DNA from: Phragmites australis
Taxonomy: Eukaryota > Streptophyta > Magnoliopsida > Poales > Poaceae
Reading direction: 5' to 3'
NCBI RefSeq assembly: GCF_958298935.1
Contig: NC_084940.1
Coordinates: forward strand, 4,742,001-4,806,000
Length of the DNA stretch: 64,000 nt
Positions 32,354-43,599 of the stretch are shown here, one piece after another. The position numbers and the translations under genes were made by a program. The notes below the pieces were generated by a model. That model saw nothing but the letters and a program-made list of their open reading frames with translations, ran no database searches and had not been told where the DNA came from. Every line of letters begins with the position of its first letter. Positions within the stretch are counted from its first letter, which is position 1.

Positions 32354-33684
32354 TATATTGTTCACCATCATGCATAAGCTGACACATCATTATATTGTTC
32401 TTCACCAAGCCAACCTTCTCTGGCCAGGCTTCATTCCTCACCATCATGCATGAAATCCTAACAAAGCTCGTCAAGCAATCGAATGACGACTCATCTTCCT
32501 CGTGTCCCCGACCCTCACCACAAGAGGGCTCCTCACGCGGTGTCTCCCGGCGCCATCCGACCATACCAGCCGCCCGAACACGTACTCCCCCGGCAAGAAG
32601 AACCCTTTCTTGGCCCTAAACGTGACGGTGAGCTCTTTCTCTTCCCCTGCCGCGGCGAACTCGAGTCGCTCCGGCCGCACGTCCACCGACACGCCGCGCG
32701 GCTCGGCGACGCTCACGTCGTACGTGGCCGCGCCGGCGCCGACATTCCTCACCCTCCTCGTGACGATGTGTGGCGTGCGCCGGTGGGGGACAGATGCGGC
32801 ACCGCGACGGATGGGTAGTTCAGGTCTTCAGGCTTCGGTGGCCGCACCGGGCACGCGTATGCTGGCTGCTGCCGCTGGCCGGACAGGAACATGGTGATCA
32901 CCGAGGAGTTGTAGCCCAGCGCGCAGAGGAAGCCGAGGTAGTCCGTGGCGTTCGCGTCGTAGACGAGGCCCGGGTCCGCGGCGCGGTTGGGCTGCACGTG
33001 GCCGGCGCCGTAGCCGAACGGCGTCGCTCGGAGGAACGACGAGTTGCTCATTGGCTTCCTCATGTTGTCCTGCACTCTGGCTGCGATGCAAACATCAAAC
33101 AACTTTTGTTAGAACGTAGTTGGCAATGTGCAGTGTGTTTGCGCTCCGAATTTTGAGTTACCGGTCGCCATGATGGCCGACTTGATCGCGGCGGGGCTCC
33201 AGTCTGGGTGGAGGGCCTTGAGGAGGCCGGCGATGCCGGAGACGTGCGGGCACGACATGGAGGTGCCGGACTCGGAGTTGAAGAGGACGCGGCGGTCGTC
33301 GAAGGCGAGGCCGGTCGGCCCCGCCAGGCCGGTGAATGCCGCGAGGATGCTGACGCCCGGCGCGGTGATGTCAGGCTGCCGAAGACATCCACGGACAGTT
33401 AGGAGTCGATCACTCATGGTCGAGGCAAGAGTCAGAGGCATGCATGGTGTGCCGCGGGAATTGTTTTGGACCTTGAGAATCTGAGGCCTGACGGTATTGG
33501 GGCCTTGGGAGGAGAAGGCGGCCATGAACGGCGCCGGCTTCGTGTCCAGCGTGGTGTTTGGGACAGTGATGTAGCCGGATGCAGACCTGCACGACATGAG
33601 CACTGGGCTTAGACTGGAACCATAAAAAAAAACTCCCAAAGGATATGGAAACCCAAAAAAAAATGGAGCCAAAAAGAAGTCATT

Positions 33685-33758
33685 TGGCCCATGCAGGTCT
33701 CGAACCTGCGACCTTCGCGTTATTAGCACGACGCTCTAACCAGCTGAGCTAATAGGCC
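33685..33758 (-). tRNA. tRNA-Ile (anticodon AAU)
   Basis: Read on the minus strand the 74 bases fold as a full cloverleaf. The acceptor arm is GGCCTAT/ATGGGCC with one G-U, the D stem GCTC/GAGC, and the anticodon stem TCGTG/CGCGA with loop CTAATAA (anticodon AAT). The T arm is GCAGG-TTCGAGA-CCTGC and the discriminator is A. A box (TAGCTCAGCTGG) and B box (GGTTCGAGACC) are intact. A TTTTT run follows within 10-15 bases, as for RNA polymerase III termination. No intron. It lies inside an intron-like gap of the subtilase pseudogene, on the same strand. Confidence 0.95.
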
Positions 33759-34756
33759 ATTCGAACGAATAGCCAAATAAAAGTTAACTAGTATGATAAG
33801 TTCAGTATGCCAACAGGCTCCATCAGAATAGGTGATGTGCGTGGCCGGAGCACGTGTGCATCGGCGATCACCTCATTTCCGCTGGCCTCATCGTTCGCCA
33901 GCACCAGGCCAACTCCACCGGCCCGGCGAACCGCCTCACCTTTCTCCACCCGCGCACTATTCCCACGGATGCACACGACGATCTTCCCCATGACTTTCGC
34001 CTTGTCCAGTGACCCCTAAATGCAAAGTTTCCTGCAGAATCCGCAAGTGCACAAGCTTTCCATCACAACCATGCCAGCCATCAGAAGATCAACAATTTCA
34101 GCAGGTGTATAGAACATTGCAAGGCAGGCTCATGCATGCTTACGCTTCCTTTGCTGTTGCATTGGCTGCCTTTGCTTCCTCTGAGCTGATCAGCCGGTAG
34201 TACTTGTTGTCAGGGAGGCGCACCGGCGAGAGACTTTGCCTCTGTCAAAATAAAATGCTGTATTTCATCAGATAAAGGTTGGAATAATAGGAGTCTGAAA
34301 GATGATTTGAGCTATCGATCTGTTATTGACTTCGATCCGATTCTTGTTGCCAAGGACCAGGTACGCAGGGAACTCCCTGTCCATGGTGCTGGCTCCGACG
34401 GTCACCAGCCACGGCGGGGTGTTCGACACAGTGCCGGTGCCGGGCCCCGAGTTCCCGGCCGAGCGGTGACGCCGTTCCTGACCGCGTGGAACGACCCAAT
34501 GGCCACGCCATCCCTGAAGTACTCCGCGGGGGAGCCCCCTAGAGACACAGAGAGCACGTGCACCCCGTCGTAGATGGCAGCGTCGAACGCCGCGATGATG
34601 TCGGCGTCGAAGCACTCGCTGCCATTCACGGGGCGCCAGCAAACCTTGTACGCCGCGACGTGCGCCCCCCTTGGCCGTGCCGTTGCCGTACCCGAAGAGA
34701 TTCGCGCCAGGCACGAACCGGCCGGCCGCCGTGGAGAGCGTGTGCGTGCCGTGCCC

Positions 34757-35064
34757 TGTCAAGGATCAGACGCCACCACAAGACGAAGACACAGCTGGGC
34801 CGAGGAGGACGGGGCGCCGCACCAAGCCTAACCCGCGCGTGCGTGGAGACGAGTGGGCTCAGTGAGTGTTTGGGCCTGAGGCCATGTAATGAGTCGTTAA
34901 ATAGCAGAGACGAGGGGGAGGCGGGTAGCGAACATGTGACTCTGGACATTTCCCTCTCAATACAGCTGTCCTCCCTCCTCTATCTTCTTCTTCCTCACGA
35001 CATTTCTTCTTCTTCACGATGATCTTATAGTTCTACCAATCCAGTCACTAGGAATACCCTAACA
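34757..35064 (+). repeat. 5' LTR of the Reina-like element
   Basis: 308 bp. Differs from the 3' LTR in the CTCAGTGAGTG versus CTCAGTGTGTG region and at CAATACAGCTG versus CAATACAGTTG. Otherwise identical by direct reading. Confidence 0.95.
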
Positions 35065-35067
35065 ATC

Positions 35068-35079
35068 TGGTATCAGAGA
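35068..35079 (+). other. primer binding site, tRNA-iMet type
   Basis: TGGTATCAGAGA starts three bases after the 5' LTR and matches the common TGGTATCAGAGC complement of initiator tRNA-Met except at the last base. Confidence 0.85.
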
Positions 35080-35147
35080 CCTACCTTCCTGCGACCATTC
35101 TGGATCCGCATCACCACTTCACGCGTTTTCAGAAGCGCGCCGGCGTC

Positions 35148-38100
35148 ATGGATCCTCAACTGAAGCTCCTCCTCGACGAGTTCAAGCTCCTTGGCGATCG
35201 GTTTGACGGAGTCGAAACGCGCATCGATCGGGTCGAGTCCAACTTGGTTGAGAAATTCAAGCCAATCGAAGAAGCGCTCACCACCCTCGACGCCTGGAAG
35301 CCGCAAATCGCATCCGCGGTGGAGGCTCTCCAACTCGAGATGGGTGTGCTTCGTAAGCACATCGATCACGTCATCGTCGATACTTCGGTGGATTCCGCGG
35401 GCATACTGGCGCCCCCGGAGATGGCCGGCCAGCGCCCACCTGCTGGAGATTCCGCCATCGGCCTTCATGGGCATCGCGAGAACTCCGATCACCGGGAGCA
35501 TGTGTTTGGGTCAGTCGCTACCCTCACACATCTCCCGGTCAGAGGTACCACACAATCACCAACCCCTCACTCTACTTCGGGTTTTCGCCCCATGGATTCG
35601 TTCATGCATTCCTCATTCAGTTCTTCGCACTTGGGACCCAAACTGCCTAAAATGAATTTCCCGGAATTTGACGGCGAGAATCCGAAGTTGTGGCAAAGTC
35701 GATGTGAAAATTACTTTGACATGTTTGGCGTTGATCCATCCATGTGGATTAAGGTGGCGTCTATGCATCTTAAGGGTGTTGCGGCTCGTTGGCTGCAATC
35801 GGTCGAACGCCGTGTGCGCACAGCAACATGGTCGCAGTTCTGTGAAATGGTTCACATGCGTTTTGGGCGTGATCAGCATGAGCTGCTGCTTCGCCAACTT
35901 TTTCAAATTCGACAAACCCATACAGTTCAAGAGTACATTGATAAGTTCGTAGCATTAGTCGATCAACTTGCAGCTTATGACTCCATTCCTGATCCACTTT
36001 ACTATACCACTAGATTTGTTGATGGCTTAAAAGATGAGATTAAATCTATTGTTATGGTTCAACGACCGATCGATTTGGATACTGCTTGTACTCTTGCTGC
36101 ATTGCAGGAAGAAGTTGGAGAAGGCCACAAGCGCCGTGATTATCGCAAACCGGAGTACTCTGCTCCTTATCGCTCATCTGTGAAGAATACGTCTCTGATG
36201 GCTCCTCCGAAACTTCCACTTGCTGAACCACCGCTTGACAAATGAGGAGTGGACAGTACCCATCACCAATCCACTGATGACAAGCTGGCTGCCTTACGTG
36301 CATATAGAAAGGCACGAGGGTTATGTTATACTTGTGCTGAAAAGTGGACCAGAGATCACAGATGCAGCACCACTGTGCAATTACATGCAGTTCAAGAGCT
36401 GTGGGAGTTATTTTCTTGTGATGATGTGGAGGCTACCCAGCAATACCATCAGTCTGAAGAGGTCCTGTTCGCCTTGTCTTCTGCAGCTAGCACTGGACAC
36501 GAGTTGCCCAAAACTATGAAGATATATGGTCAGATTCAAGGTATTAACATCCTCATGCTTATAGATTCTGGCAGCTCCCACACCTTCCTTAGCACTGCTA
36601 TTGCTACACAACTTCAAGGAATCAGTTCAGCACCTGTTTCTCTTAAAGTACAAGTAGCTAATGGGGGCATTTTGGAATGTACTAAGGAATTGCAATCTAT
36701 TTCCTGGTCCATTCAGGGACTTACATTTCAAACACCCTTCAAAATACTGCCACTACACAATTATGGTGCCATTATTGGTATGGATTGGTTAGAAACATAT
36801 AGTCCTATGAAAGTACATTGGGGGTCCAAGTGTATGACAATTCCTTATGATGGTACTTAGGTCACCTTACAAGGGATTACTCCTGATTCCTCTGGACAGA
36901 CAGAAGTGCATCTGATGACTATTCTGTCAGCTCCCACTCATACCACTACAATGGCTGTGACTGAACCCATACAGGAATTGCTTCAACAGTATGCCGATGT
37001 GTTTGCTGAACCCAAGGGTCTTCCTCCTCCCAGATCTTGTGATCACAAAATTCCTCTGATTTCGGGTGCCCAGCCAGTGCAGGTCAGACCCTATAGGTAT
37101 TCTCCAGCCCTCAAGAGTGAAATTGAAACACAAGTGCAGGACATGCTTGCACAAGGTCTGATTCAGCATAGTAGCAGTGCCTTTTCTTCACCTGTCCTGT
37201 TAGTCAAAAAGAAGGATGGTAATTGGCGTTTTTGTGTGGATTACCGACAATTGAATGCTTTATCTGTGAAGAGTAAATATCCAGTGCCTATTATAGAGGA
37301 ATTGTTGGATGAATTAGCCGGAGCATGTTGGTTTTCTAAATTGGATTTAAGGGCTGGATATCATCAAATCCGATTGGGCAGTGGTGAGGAATTCAAAACA
37401 GCATTCCAAACACACACCGGTCATTATGAATTTTGTGTGATGCCATTTGGGTTATCTGGTGCTCCAGCTACATTTCAAAAGGCCATGAACACTACTTTAG
37501 CTCCTTTCCTTCGCAAGAGTGTGTTGGTATTCTTTGACGATATATTGGTGTATAGTAAATCACTAGAAGCCCATGTGCATCATCTCAGTCAAGTATTATC
37601 TCTGCTTAGACAAGATCAATGGTTTGTCAAAATGTCTAAGTGCTCTTTTGCCCAACCCACCATTGCTTATTTGGGACATATTGTTAGCTCAGCTGGGGTA
37701 CAAACTGATGGAGAAAAAATTGCTGCTATCAGGGATTGGCCAACCCCAACTAATGTCAAGGAGTTAAGGAGCTTCTTGGGTCTTGCAGGGTACTACCGCA
37801 AGTTTGTGCGCCATTTTGGTTCAATCAGCAGACCCCTAACTGAATTGTTGCGTAAGAACTCCATTTTTATGTGGACAGATGTGACTGACAAGGCTTTCAG
37901 AGCTCTTCAACATGCATTGATCACATCACCTGTTTTAGCACTTCCAGATTTTCACAAACCATTTCAAGTGGAAACAGATGCTAGCGATGTTGGTGTGGGT
38001 GCTGTCTTGATGCAGAATGGCCATCCCATCGCCTTTGTTAGCAAAGCGTTGGGCACCCGCACAAGAGGCATGTCAACATATGAAAAAGAATATTTGGCCA

Positions 38101-39935
38101 TTCTGTTGGCCATTGAGCAATGGCGTTCCTATCTACAGCATGGTGAATTTGTTATTTATACTGATCATTGCAGTTTAGCCCACTTGAATGAGCAGAGATT
38201 GCATACACCGTGGCAGCAAAAAGTATTTACAAAATTGCTCGGTCTGCACTATAAGATCATATACAGAAAAGGGACTGACAACAAAGTTGCCGATGCTCTG
38301 TCCCGACGTCCACATTCTGAGGCTGAATTGCATGCTATTTCTTCTTGCCAACCTCAGTGGTTGAGTGATATTGTGAACAGTTATGCTACTGATCCTGATA
38401 CTCAGAAATTGCTAGCGGCTGTCACATCTCGAGCTGAGGCTCCTGGCTCTTACACATTCAATCAGGGTGTTCTGCGCTACAATCAACGAATTTGGGTTGG
38501 CAAAGATGAAACACTTCAACAGCGGATCATTGCTGCCTTACATGACAGTGCTCTTGGTGGTCACTCGGGCTTCCCTGTCACTTACCGCCGCATCAAACAA
38601 TTGTTTGCATGGAAGGGCATGAAAGCACAAGTGCATCGATATGTTCAGCATTGCCATATCTGCCAGCAGGCCAAACCAGATCGTGCGAAGTATCCCGGTT
38701 TGCTCCAACCTTTACCAGTTCCTACACAATCGTGGCAGATTATTTCACTCGATTTTGTGGAAGGCTTACCTCGCTCCGGCCATTATAATGCCTTGCTGGT
38801 AGTGATCGACAAATTCTCTCGGTATGGACACTTTATAAACCTCACTCATCCATTTTCTGCACCAGTCATTGCTCGTGTGTTCATGGATTCGGTGTATAAG
38901 CTTCATGGGCTACCCTTGTCAATCATATCTGACCGTGATCGCATCTTCACATCTCACTTTTGGCAAGAACTATTCAAATTAGCTGGTATTCAGTTGCGCA
39001 TGAGCTCCTCCTACCATCCGCAGACAGATGGGCAAACAGAGCGCCTGAATCAGTGCGTTGAAACATATTTGCGTTGCTTTGTTAATTCTTGCCCCAAGAA
39101 ATGGAGTCAGTGGATTTCACAAGCTGAGTATTGGTATAATACAAGTTTCCATTCTACTCTCAACAAATCTCCATTTGAAATTCTTTATGGCACAACTCCT
39201 CGTCACTTGGGAATTGAAGATGGTCACAATTCTCCAGTCACTGATATGTCCTCATGGCTCCACGAACGTGTTTTAGTGGATCGTCTGCTGCATCAGCATT
39301 TGTTGAGGGCGCAGCAGCGTATGAAGAATCAGGCCGACAAGAACAGGTCCGAACGCCAATTTGCTGTGGGTGATTGGGTGTTCCTCAAACTCCAGCCATA
39401 TACACAATCATCAGTCGCTGTCCGCGCCAATCACAAGTTGGCATTCAAGTTCTTCGGACCTTATCGCATTCTGGCCAAGATTGGATCCGTGGCTTACAAG
39501 TTGGAGCTCCCTCCTGACAGTTCGATTCACCCCATTTTTCATGTGTCTCAATTGAAGCGAGCGGTCGGCGCGAGCACACAGGTATTACCTCAGTTACCCT
39601 CCGCTAACTCTGCCTTACAGATTCCAGAGCGCATTCTTCAACGTCGGCTCGTGACGCGTGGCACGACTACTATCACTCAAGTACTCGTCAAGTGGTCGTC
39701 GACACCGGAGGACCTCGCTACATGGGAGGATGCCGAAGCCTTGCAGCAGCGGTTCCCGTATGCGCCGGCTTGGGGACAAGCCGGTGTCCAAGGGGGAGGG
39801 ATTGTCAAGGATCAGACGCCACCACAAGACGAAGACACAGCTGGGCCGAGGAGGACGGGGCGCCGCACCAAGCCTAACCCGCGCGTGCGTGGAGACGAGT
39901 GGGCTCAGTGTGTGTTTGGGCCTGAGGCCATGTAA
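35148..39935 (+). pseudogene. gag-pol polyprotein of the Reina-like element, two nonsense codons
   Basis: A single frame of 1596 codons (stop codon included) runs from ATG at 35148 to TAA at 39933-39935. Gag has MDPQLKLLLDEFKLLGDRF and WLQSVERRVRTATWSQFCEM. The zinc-knuckle area has CYTCAEKWTRDHRC, and the protease has LMLIDSGSSHTFLS. RT shows WRFCVDYRQLN and the catalytic FFDDILVYS. RNase H shows VETDASDVGVGAVL and integrase the HHCC region (HCHICQQAK), VVIDKFSRYGHF, SDRDRIFTS and HPQTDGQTERLNQ. A chromodomain (LVKWSSTPEDLATWEDAEAL) follows. Two in-frame stops break it: TGA at 36243-36245 after gag and TAG at 36858-36860 after protease. No frameshifts. The final 44 codons lie inside the 3' LTR. 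Confidence 0.93.
39790..39801 (+). other. polypurine tract
   Basis: AAGGGGGAGGGA lies immediately before the 3' LTR and inside the polyprotein reading frame. Confidence 0.8.
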
Positions 39936-40110
39936 TGAGTCGTTAAATAGCAGAGACGAGGGGGAGGCGGGTAGCGAACATGTGACTCTGGACATTTCCC
40001 TCTCAATACAGTTGTCCTCCCTCCTCTATCTTCTTCTTCCTCACGACATTTCTTCTTCTTCACGATGATCTTATAGTTCTACCAATCCAGTCACTAGGAA
40101 TACCCTAACA
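39803..40110 (+). repeat. 3' LTR of the Reina-like element
   Basis: 308 bp, ending CCCTAACA before the TGCCC target copy. The polyprotein frame continues 133 bases into it and stops at 39935. Confidence 0.95.
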
Positions 40111-40397
40111 TGCCCGTCCGTGTCCCGCGTGCTTGCCGGGTTCACATGCTGACCAACCGTTGCCAGGTACCCCTTGTTGAAGAACCGTGCACCTATCAGC
40201 TTCCTGCATGCAGACGTACATAAGCATCATCATCTCCCTGCACAATCAACAACTCTGCGTATCTGCATCTCCATATGCAATCCAAGACTATTTGCCAAAC
40301 ATTATGACAGTGCTCAAGGCTAATGGTCTAGTCAACATTCCAGGACACTTTGCCTGACGGAAACAAAAAATTTGAGATGTAGACAAATGTGAGTTGG

Positions 40398-40872
40398 TGT
40401 TGATCTCGGGCTAATCAACGCCCGTTTCCTAAGGAAGTTTAACTTCACTACGCGCTCTGATCGGAGACACTAAAACTAACTCGTGGTTTTGGTCCCCTGT
40501 GGCGATCACAATATAAAAGGAGGGAGTCAGCCATCTCATACGATCCAACGATTGGTTGAGATAGGTTTAGCCTCAACAAACTCTACTCGTCCGATCGATC
40601 TAGTGCTGGAGGCTACGGGAAGGCTGACGCCTCCCTTACAAGATGACGTCGATGATCTCCAGCACTCCACTGCGACTTCAACGAATTCCTTCACCACGCT
40701 GGTGTCCACTATGTCAACATCAGCATCAAGCCAGCGATCGACTACAGCAACATACACCGACCGCATCCTCCTCATCGATCAACCCTAGATGGCATCTCCG
40801 AGCATCGGTTGCAATCAAGATGTGTTTGTTTTAGGGCTAATGATGATTTAAGATGAACCCAAGTGCATAACA
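40398..40872 (+). repeat. putative 5' LTR of the Copia element
   Basis: Starts TGTTGATCTCGGG and ends GTGCATAACA. It contains a TATA-like ATATAAAAGG at about 40511. A PBS-like AGTATCAGAGC follows directly at 40875-40885. No partner LTR in the window, so the left border is uncertain. Confidence 0.5.
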
Positions 40873-41685
40873 ATAGTATCAGAGCTAAATTAGCCCCTAA
40901 TCAGATGTAATTAGGCTTAATTAACGCTTAGTCATGTTCGAATGATGCCAATTTGTGAATAATTAGGCTTAATCATGTTAATTAGTGGCAAATTGCTCTA
41001 ATTATTCTCAGTTTGAGTGTTTTAGTTTCAGATTAGATGCAATTATGCCTTTTTTGCTTCGGTTCATGATTAATGTTGATGAACGAGGTCCCACTTATGT
41101 TCAATCCGGTTCGAATTAATGTGAATTAGTCTCAAAGTAATGATGTTCTATTACTTTATGCCTCGGATTAATGCAATTTCACGCACAAATGTTCATGAAT
41201 TAGGAGTTTAGGTTCGGATTATGTGTTTTTCATGTATGTACGTGTGCTTGTGTGTTATTTTGGGACTCGGGATTGGATTATTGGGCTCGTCCAGGGTCCT
41301 TTTGGTCTCGAACATTAGCAAGAAGGAGGGGAATTAGACAAATATGAAACCCCAAGTAAAAACCCCCTAATCCTAGAACCCTAACCCTTAAATCCCAAAT
41401 CAAGCTCAAGAACTAAAAGAAGAAGGGGATACTCACATGTTCTTGCACATGTGGTCGACGTTGTCGTCGCCAGAGCCGCTGCAGAGCTCCTCCTTTCATC
41501 TTTGTCGCGCACAGACACCTTAGCCTAGCGCGTGCCACCATCCTTGCTGGCGCGTTGCCTCCTCTCAACGCGTGCACACCGTCACCTTCACGGGCACCAC
41601 CACGAAGCAGCTCAGCAGGGCCGCACGCAATTTCCACCACGCGCGTGCATCGGTGACCAGGCCTGGGGTGGTGCTGCTCCGCAGC

Positions 41686-43248
41686 TGTCGGTGTATCAGG
41701 AACCGGGGGTCCCTGAGTCCCGAGGCCAGGCCAGCCGTCCGCCACGTGTCACCATCCCGCGATGTCCCTCTTGCGGGGTGAGAAAAGTCCAAGTTCCGGG
41801 AGAAGGTGCTTGGGGCCACAGTCTCTGGTCCCCGAGCACCCTAGTTCCTCGATGACCCGCAGAGTCTAAGTACCGGGAAGAAAGTGCTCGGGGAGGCGCC
41901 CGGTCACCCCCGAGTACCCTAGTCCTCCGATGATTAGAAGAGCTAAGTTCCAGGAGAGAGTGCTCGGGGACTGCGCGCAGCAGTCCCCGAGCGCATGGTT
42001 CCCCGAGGGCCAGTACGAAAGTGCTCGGGAGAGAGTGCTCGGGGACTGCGCGCCGTAGTCCCCGAGCTCTCGGTTCCCTGAAAGATCTGTGCAAAAGTGC
42101 TCGGGAGAGAGTGCTCGGGGTTGCACGTGGCAGCCCCCGGGCTTTCGGTTCCCCGAAGGTTCGTACAGGGATAAGCATTCTCGGGAGAGAGTGCTCGGGG
42201 AGGTGAACAGTACCCCCGAGCACCCGGTACCCCGAAGACAAAGATAGGCATTCCCGGGAGAGAGTGCTCGGGGAGGTGAACAGTACCCCCGAGTACTTGG
42301 TTCCCCGACAACCCAAAGAGGCCCCCGAGGGGCCCACCGATGAGGTGTCCGCCCGTCAGAGGTCCAAGGCCGCATTAAATGAGCGCGCGTGGCCTGACAC
42401 ATCCAACTGCTCCCGCCGCAGCGTCAGTTCCTGCATGCTTTGGCAGAGGGGCGTGGGGCTATTAATTGCACGGGTCCCGTCCCGTATCATCCGGTGTGTC
42501 TCGGGATAACATTGCCAGTATCAAGGCATTCCGCCTGCCGCCCTGCCGTGGTAGAGGAACAAGACAGGGCGGGCACGCCGGATGACTCTGTGGCTGCCCG
42601 GTGGGCCCTCTCAACGGCGCCCGTTGCCGGGGCGTTTATGGTGACAAGTGACCGGACGCGCGCCGTGTTTTCCACCTCCCCGGTCACTTCGCCCAGAGGA
42701 AATGATGACGCCTTTCTCAATCGTGGCGTCTTGGAACTTGTGCCCCTCCTTCCCGTTCGGGGCATGTCGCAGCCGGCGAGTGTATAAAAGAGTCGGCACA
42801 CAGAAGAGAACGGAGAATCGAAAAAAGGCAATCAGAAAAAAGCCCAAGCAGTCAACCGTGCCGCGACCAACGAAGAAGAAACCATAAGCTTCGAGCACAG
42901 AAGCATCAAGAACAAAAACCTTAGTCCCTGCCCAAGAACAAGGGGCCTCAAGCTCTTGGTTAGACACAATATTCTTGTAACCAGCTACATCCTTGAGGGA
43001 TCTCCCCCAGGACAGTTATTACAACCATACAGGAGTAGGGTATTACGCCCCCGTGTGGCCCGAACCTGTCTAAACTCCGGTGCATTTACTTCCCTTCGCG
43101 TTAGGTCGATCATCCCCCACCACCGGCCATTGTGTTTACGTCCACTTCCATCTATTTCTCCGACGAACTTATTCAGGATCATCCCCCCGGCCGAATCTCT
43201 AAAAAGGGGTCTCTCGGGATCCCTGCGACAGGAGTTCATCCTCCGACA
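41686..43248 (+). mobile_element. solo LTR, 1563 bp, TSD GCAGC
   Basis: The element starts TGTCGGTGTATCAGGAACCG and ends GACAGGAGTTCATCCTCCGACA (TG...CA). It is flanked by GCAGC at 41681-41685 and 43249-43253. No internal coding region is present, so it is best explained by LTR-LTR recombination of a Gypsy-type element. The start and end resemble widespread grass Gypsy LTRs. It is nested in the leader of the Copia element. Confidence 0.9.
41950..42315 (+). repeat. five ~75-bp tandem repeats within the solo LTR
   Basis: Each unit has GAGAGAGTGCTCGGGG, a GTCCCCGAGC- or CCCCCGAG-type block and GGTTCCCCGA, and ends in AGTGCTCGG or GCATTCTCGG. The units contain short inverted complements (GCTCGGGG/CCCCGAGC) and could form hairpins. 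Divergence between units is moderate. Confidence 0.85.
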
Positions 43249-43539
43249 GCAGCCCTGGCACATCCCTCCTCTCTGGTGTTTGCTTCACTCGTCCCTCGCC
43301 GACAGCCGGCAACCTAGCTTCATCACTATCACTCTCGTCTCTCACGTTCTCTTCTCTCGCAGCACGGTGAAATCGGAAGAGGAGAGGGAGACTGAGCTAG
43401 GGTTAGGGTTACCGGTGGGTGCCGTGTTTTGTCTCACCGAAAACGGTGGCGGACCATTCGATCTAGATGGATGGCTGAGAATCATTGGGTCGTCAGGTCG
43501 GCGCATGTGAAGGAGGGTCGGTGGGGCCTGTTGGGCCGT

Positions 43540-43599
43540 GCTAATGGGCCACCGCACTCAGGCGCTAATGGGCCACCGCACTCAGGCGCTAATGGGCCG
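43540..43599 (+). repeat. 24-bp tandem repeat, 2.5 copies
   Basis: GCTAATGGGCCACCGCACTC plus AGGC is repeated exactly at 43540 and 43564, with a partial third copy from 43588. Confidence 0.9.

Larger units (their letters stand above)
34757..40110 (+). mobile_element. Ty3/gypsy LTR retrotransposon, Reina-like chromovirus, 5354 bp
   Basis: The target duplication TGCCC lies at 34752-34756 and 40111-40115. The two LTRs (34757-35064 and 39803-40110) are both 308 bp, begin TGTCAAGG and end CCCTAACA. They differ at two positions by my reading. A primer binding site matching initiator tRNA-Met follows the 5' LTR, and a polypurine tract precedes the 3' LTR. One gag-pol frame encodes gag, protease, RT, RNase H, integrase and a chromodomain, in gypsy order. 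The small size, ~300-bp LTRs and chromodomain fit the Reina clade. The element lies inside the subtilase pseudogene, in the opposite orientation. Confidence 0.96.
32471..40203 (-). pseudogene. SBT5-type subtilisin-like protease pseudogene, split by a retrotransposon
   Basis: Plant subtilases are secreted serine proteases. Exons in order on the minus strand: 40203-40111 (KLIGARFFNKGYLATVGQ...STRDTD); after the Reina insertion, 34756 onward (GHGTHTLSTAAGRFVPGANL with the catalytic His); about 34230-34130 (QSLSPVRLPDNKYYRLISSE); 34012-about 33800 ([22 protein letters not shown] domain); about 33588-33490 and 33374-33170 (catalytic Ser in [11 protein letters not shown]); and about 33080-32471 (GYGAGHVQPNRAADPGLVYD and the fibronectin-like end). 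Frame breaks lie near 34655, 34470, 33850 and 32765. The signal peptide, the inhibitor I9 propeptide and the exon with the catalytic Asp are absent. The insertion splits the DTDG / GHGTH region. Not functional. Confidence 0.9.

Noticed and set aside
40483..40788. 101-codon Ser/Thr-rich frame
   Set aside because: Lies in the putative Copia LTR and has no homologous domain.
41950..42315. CRISPR-like regular repeats
   Set aside because: Units are contiguous diverged tandem repeats without unique spacers, within a plant LTR.
43402..43415. AGGGTTAGGGTTA, telomere-like
   Set aside because: Fewer than two units, in a leader region. This is a common plant telo-box/leader motif and not an interstitial telomere array.
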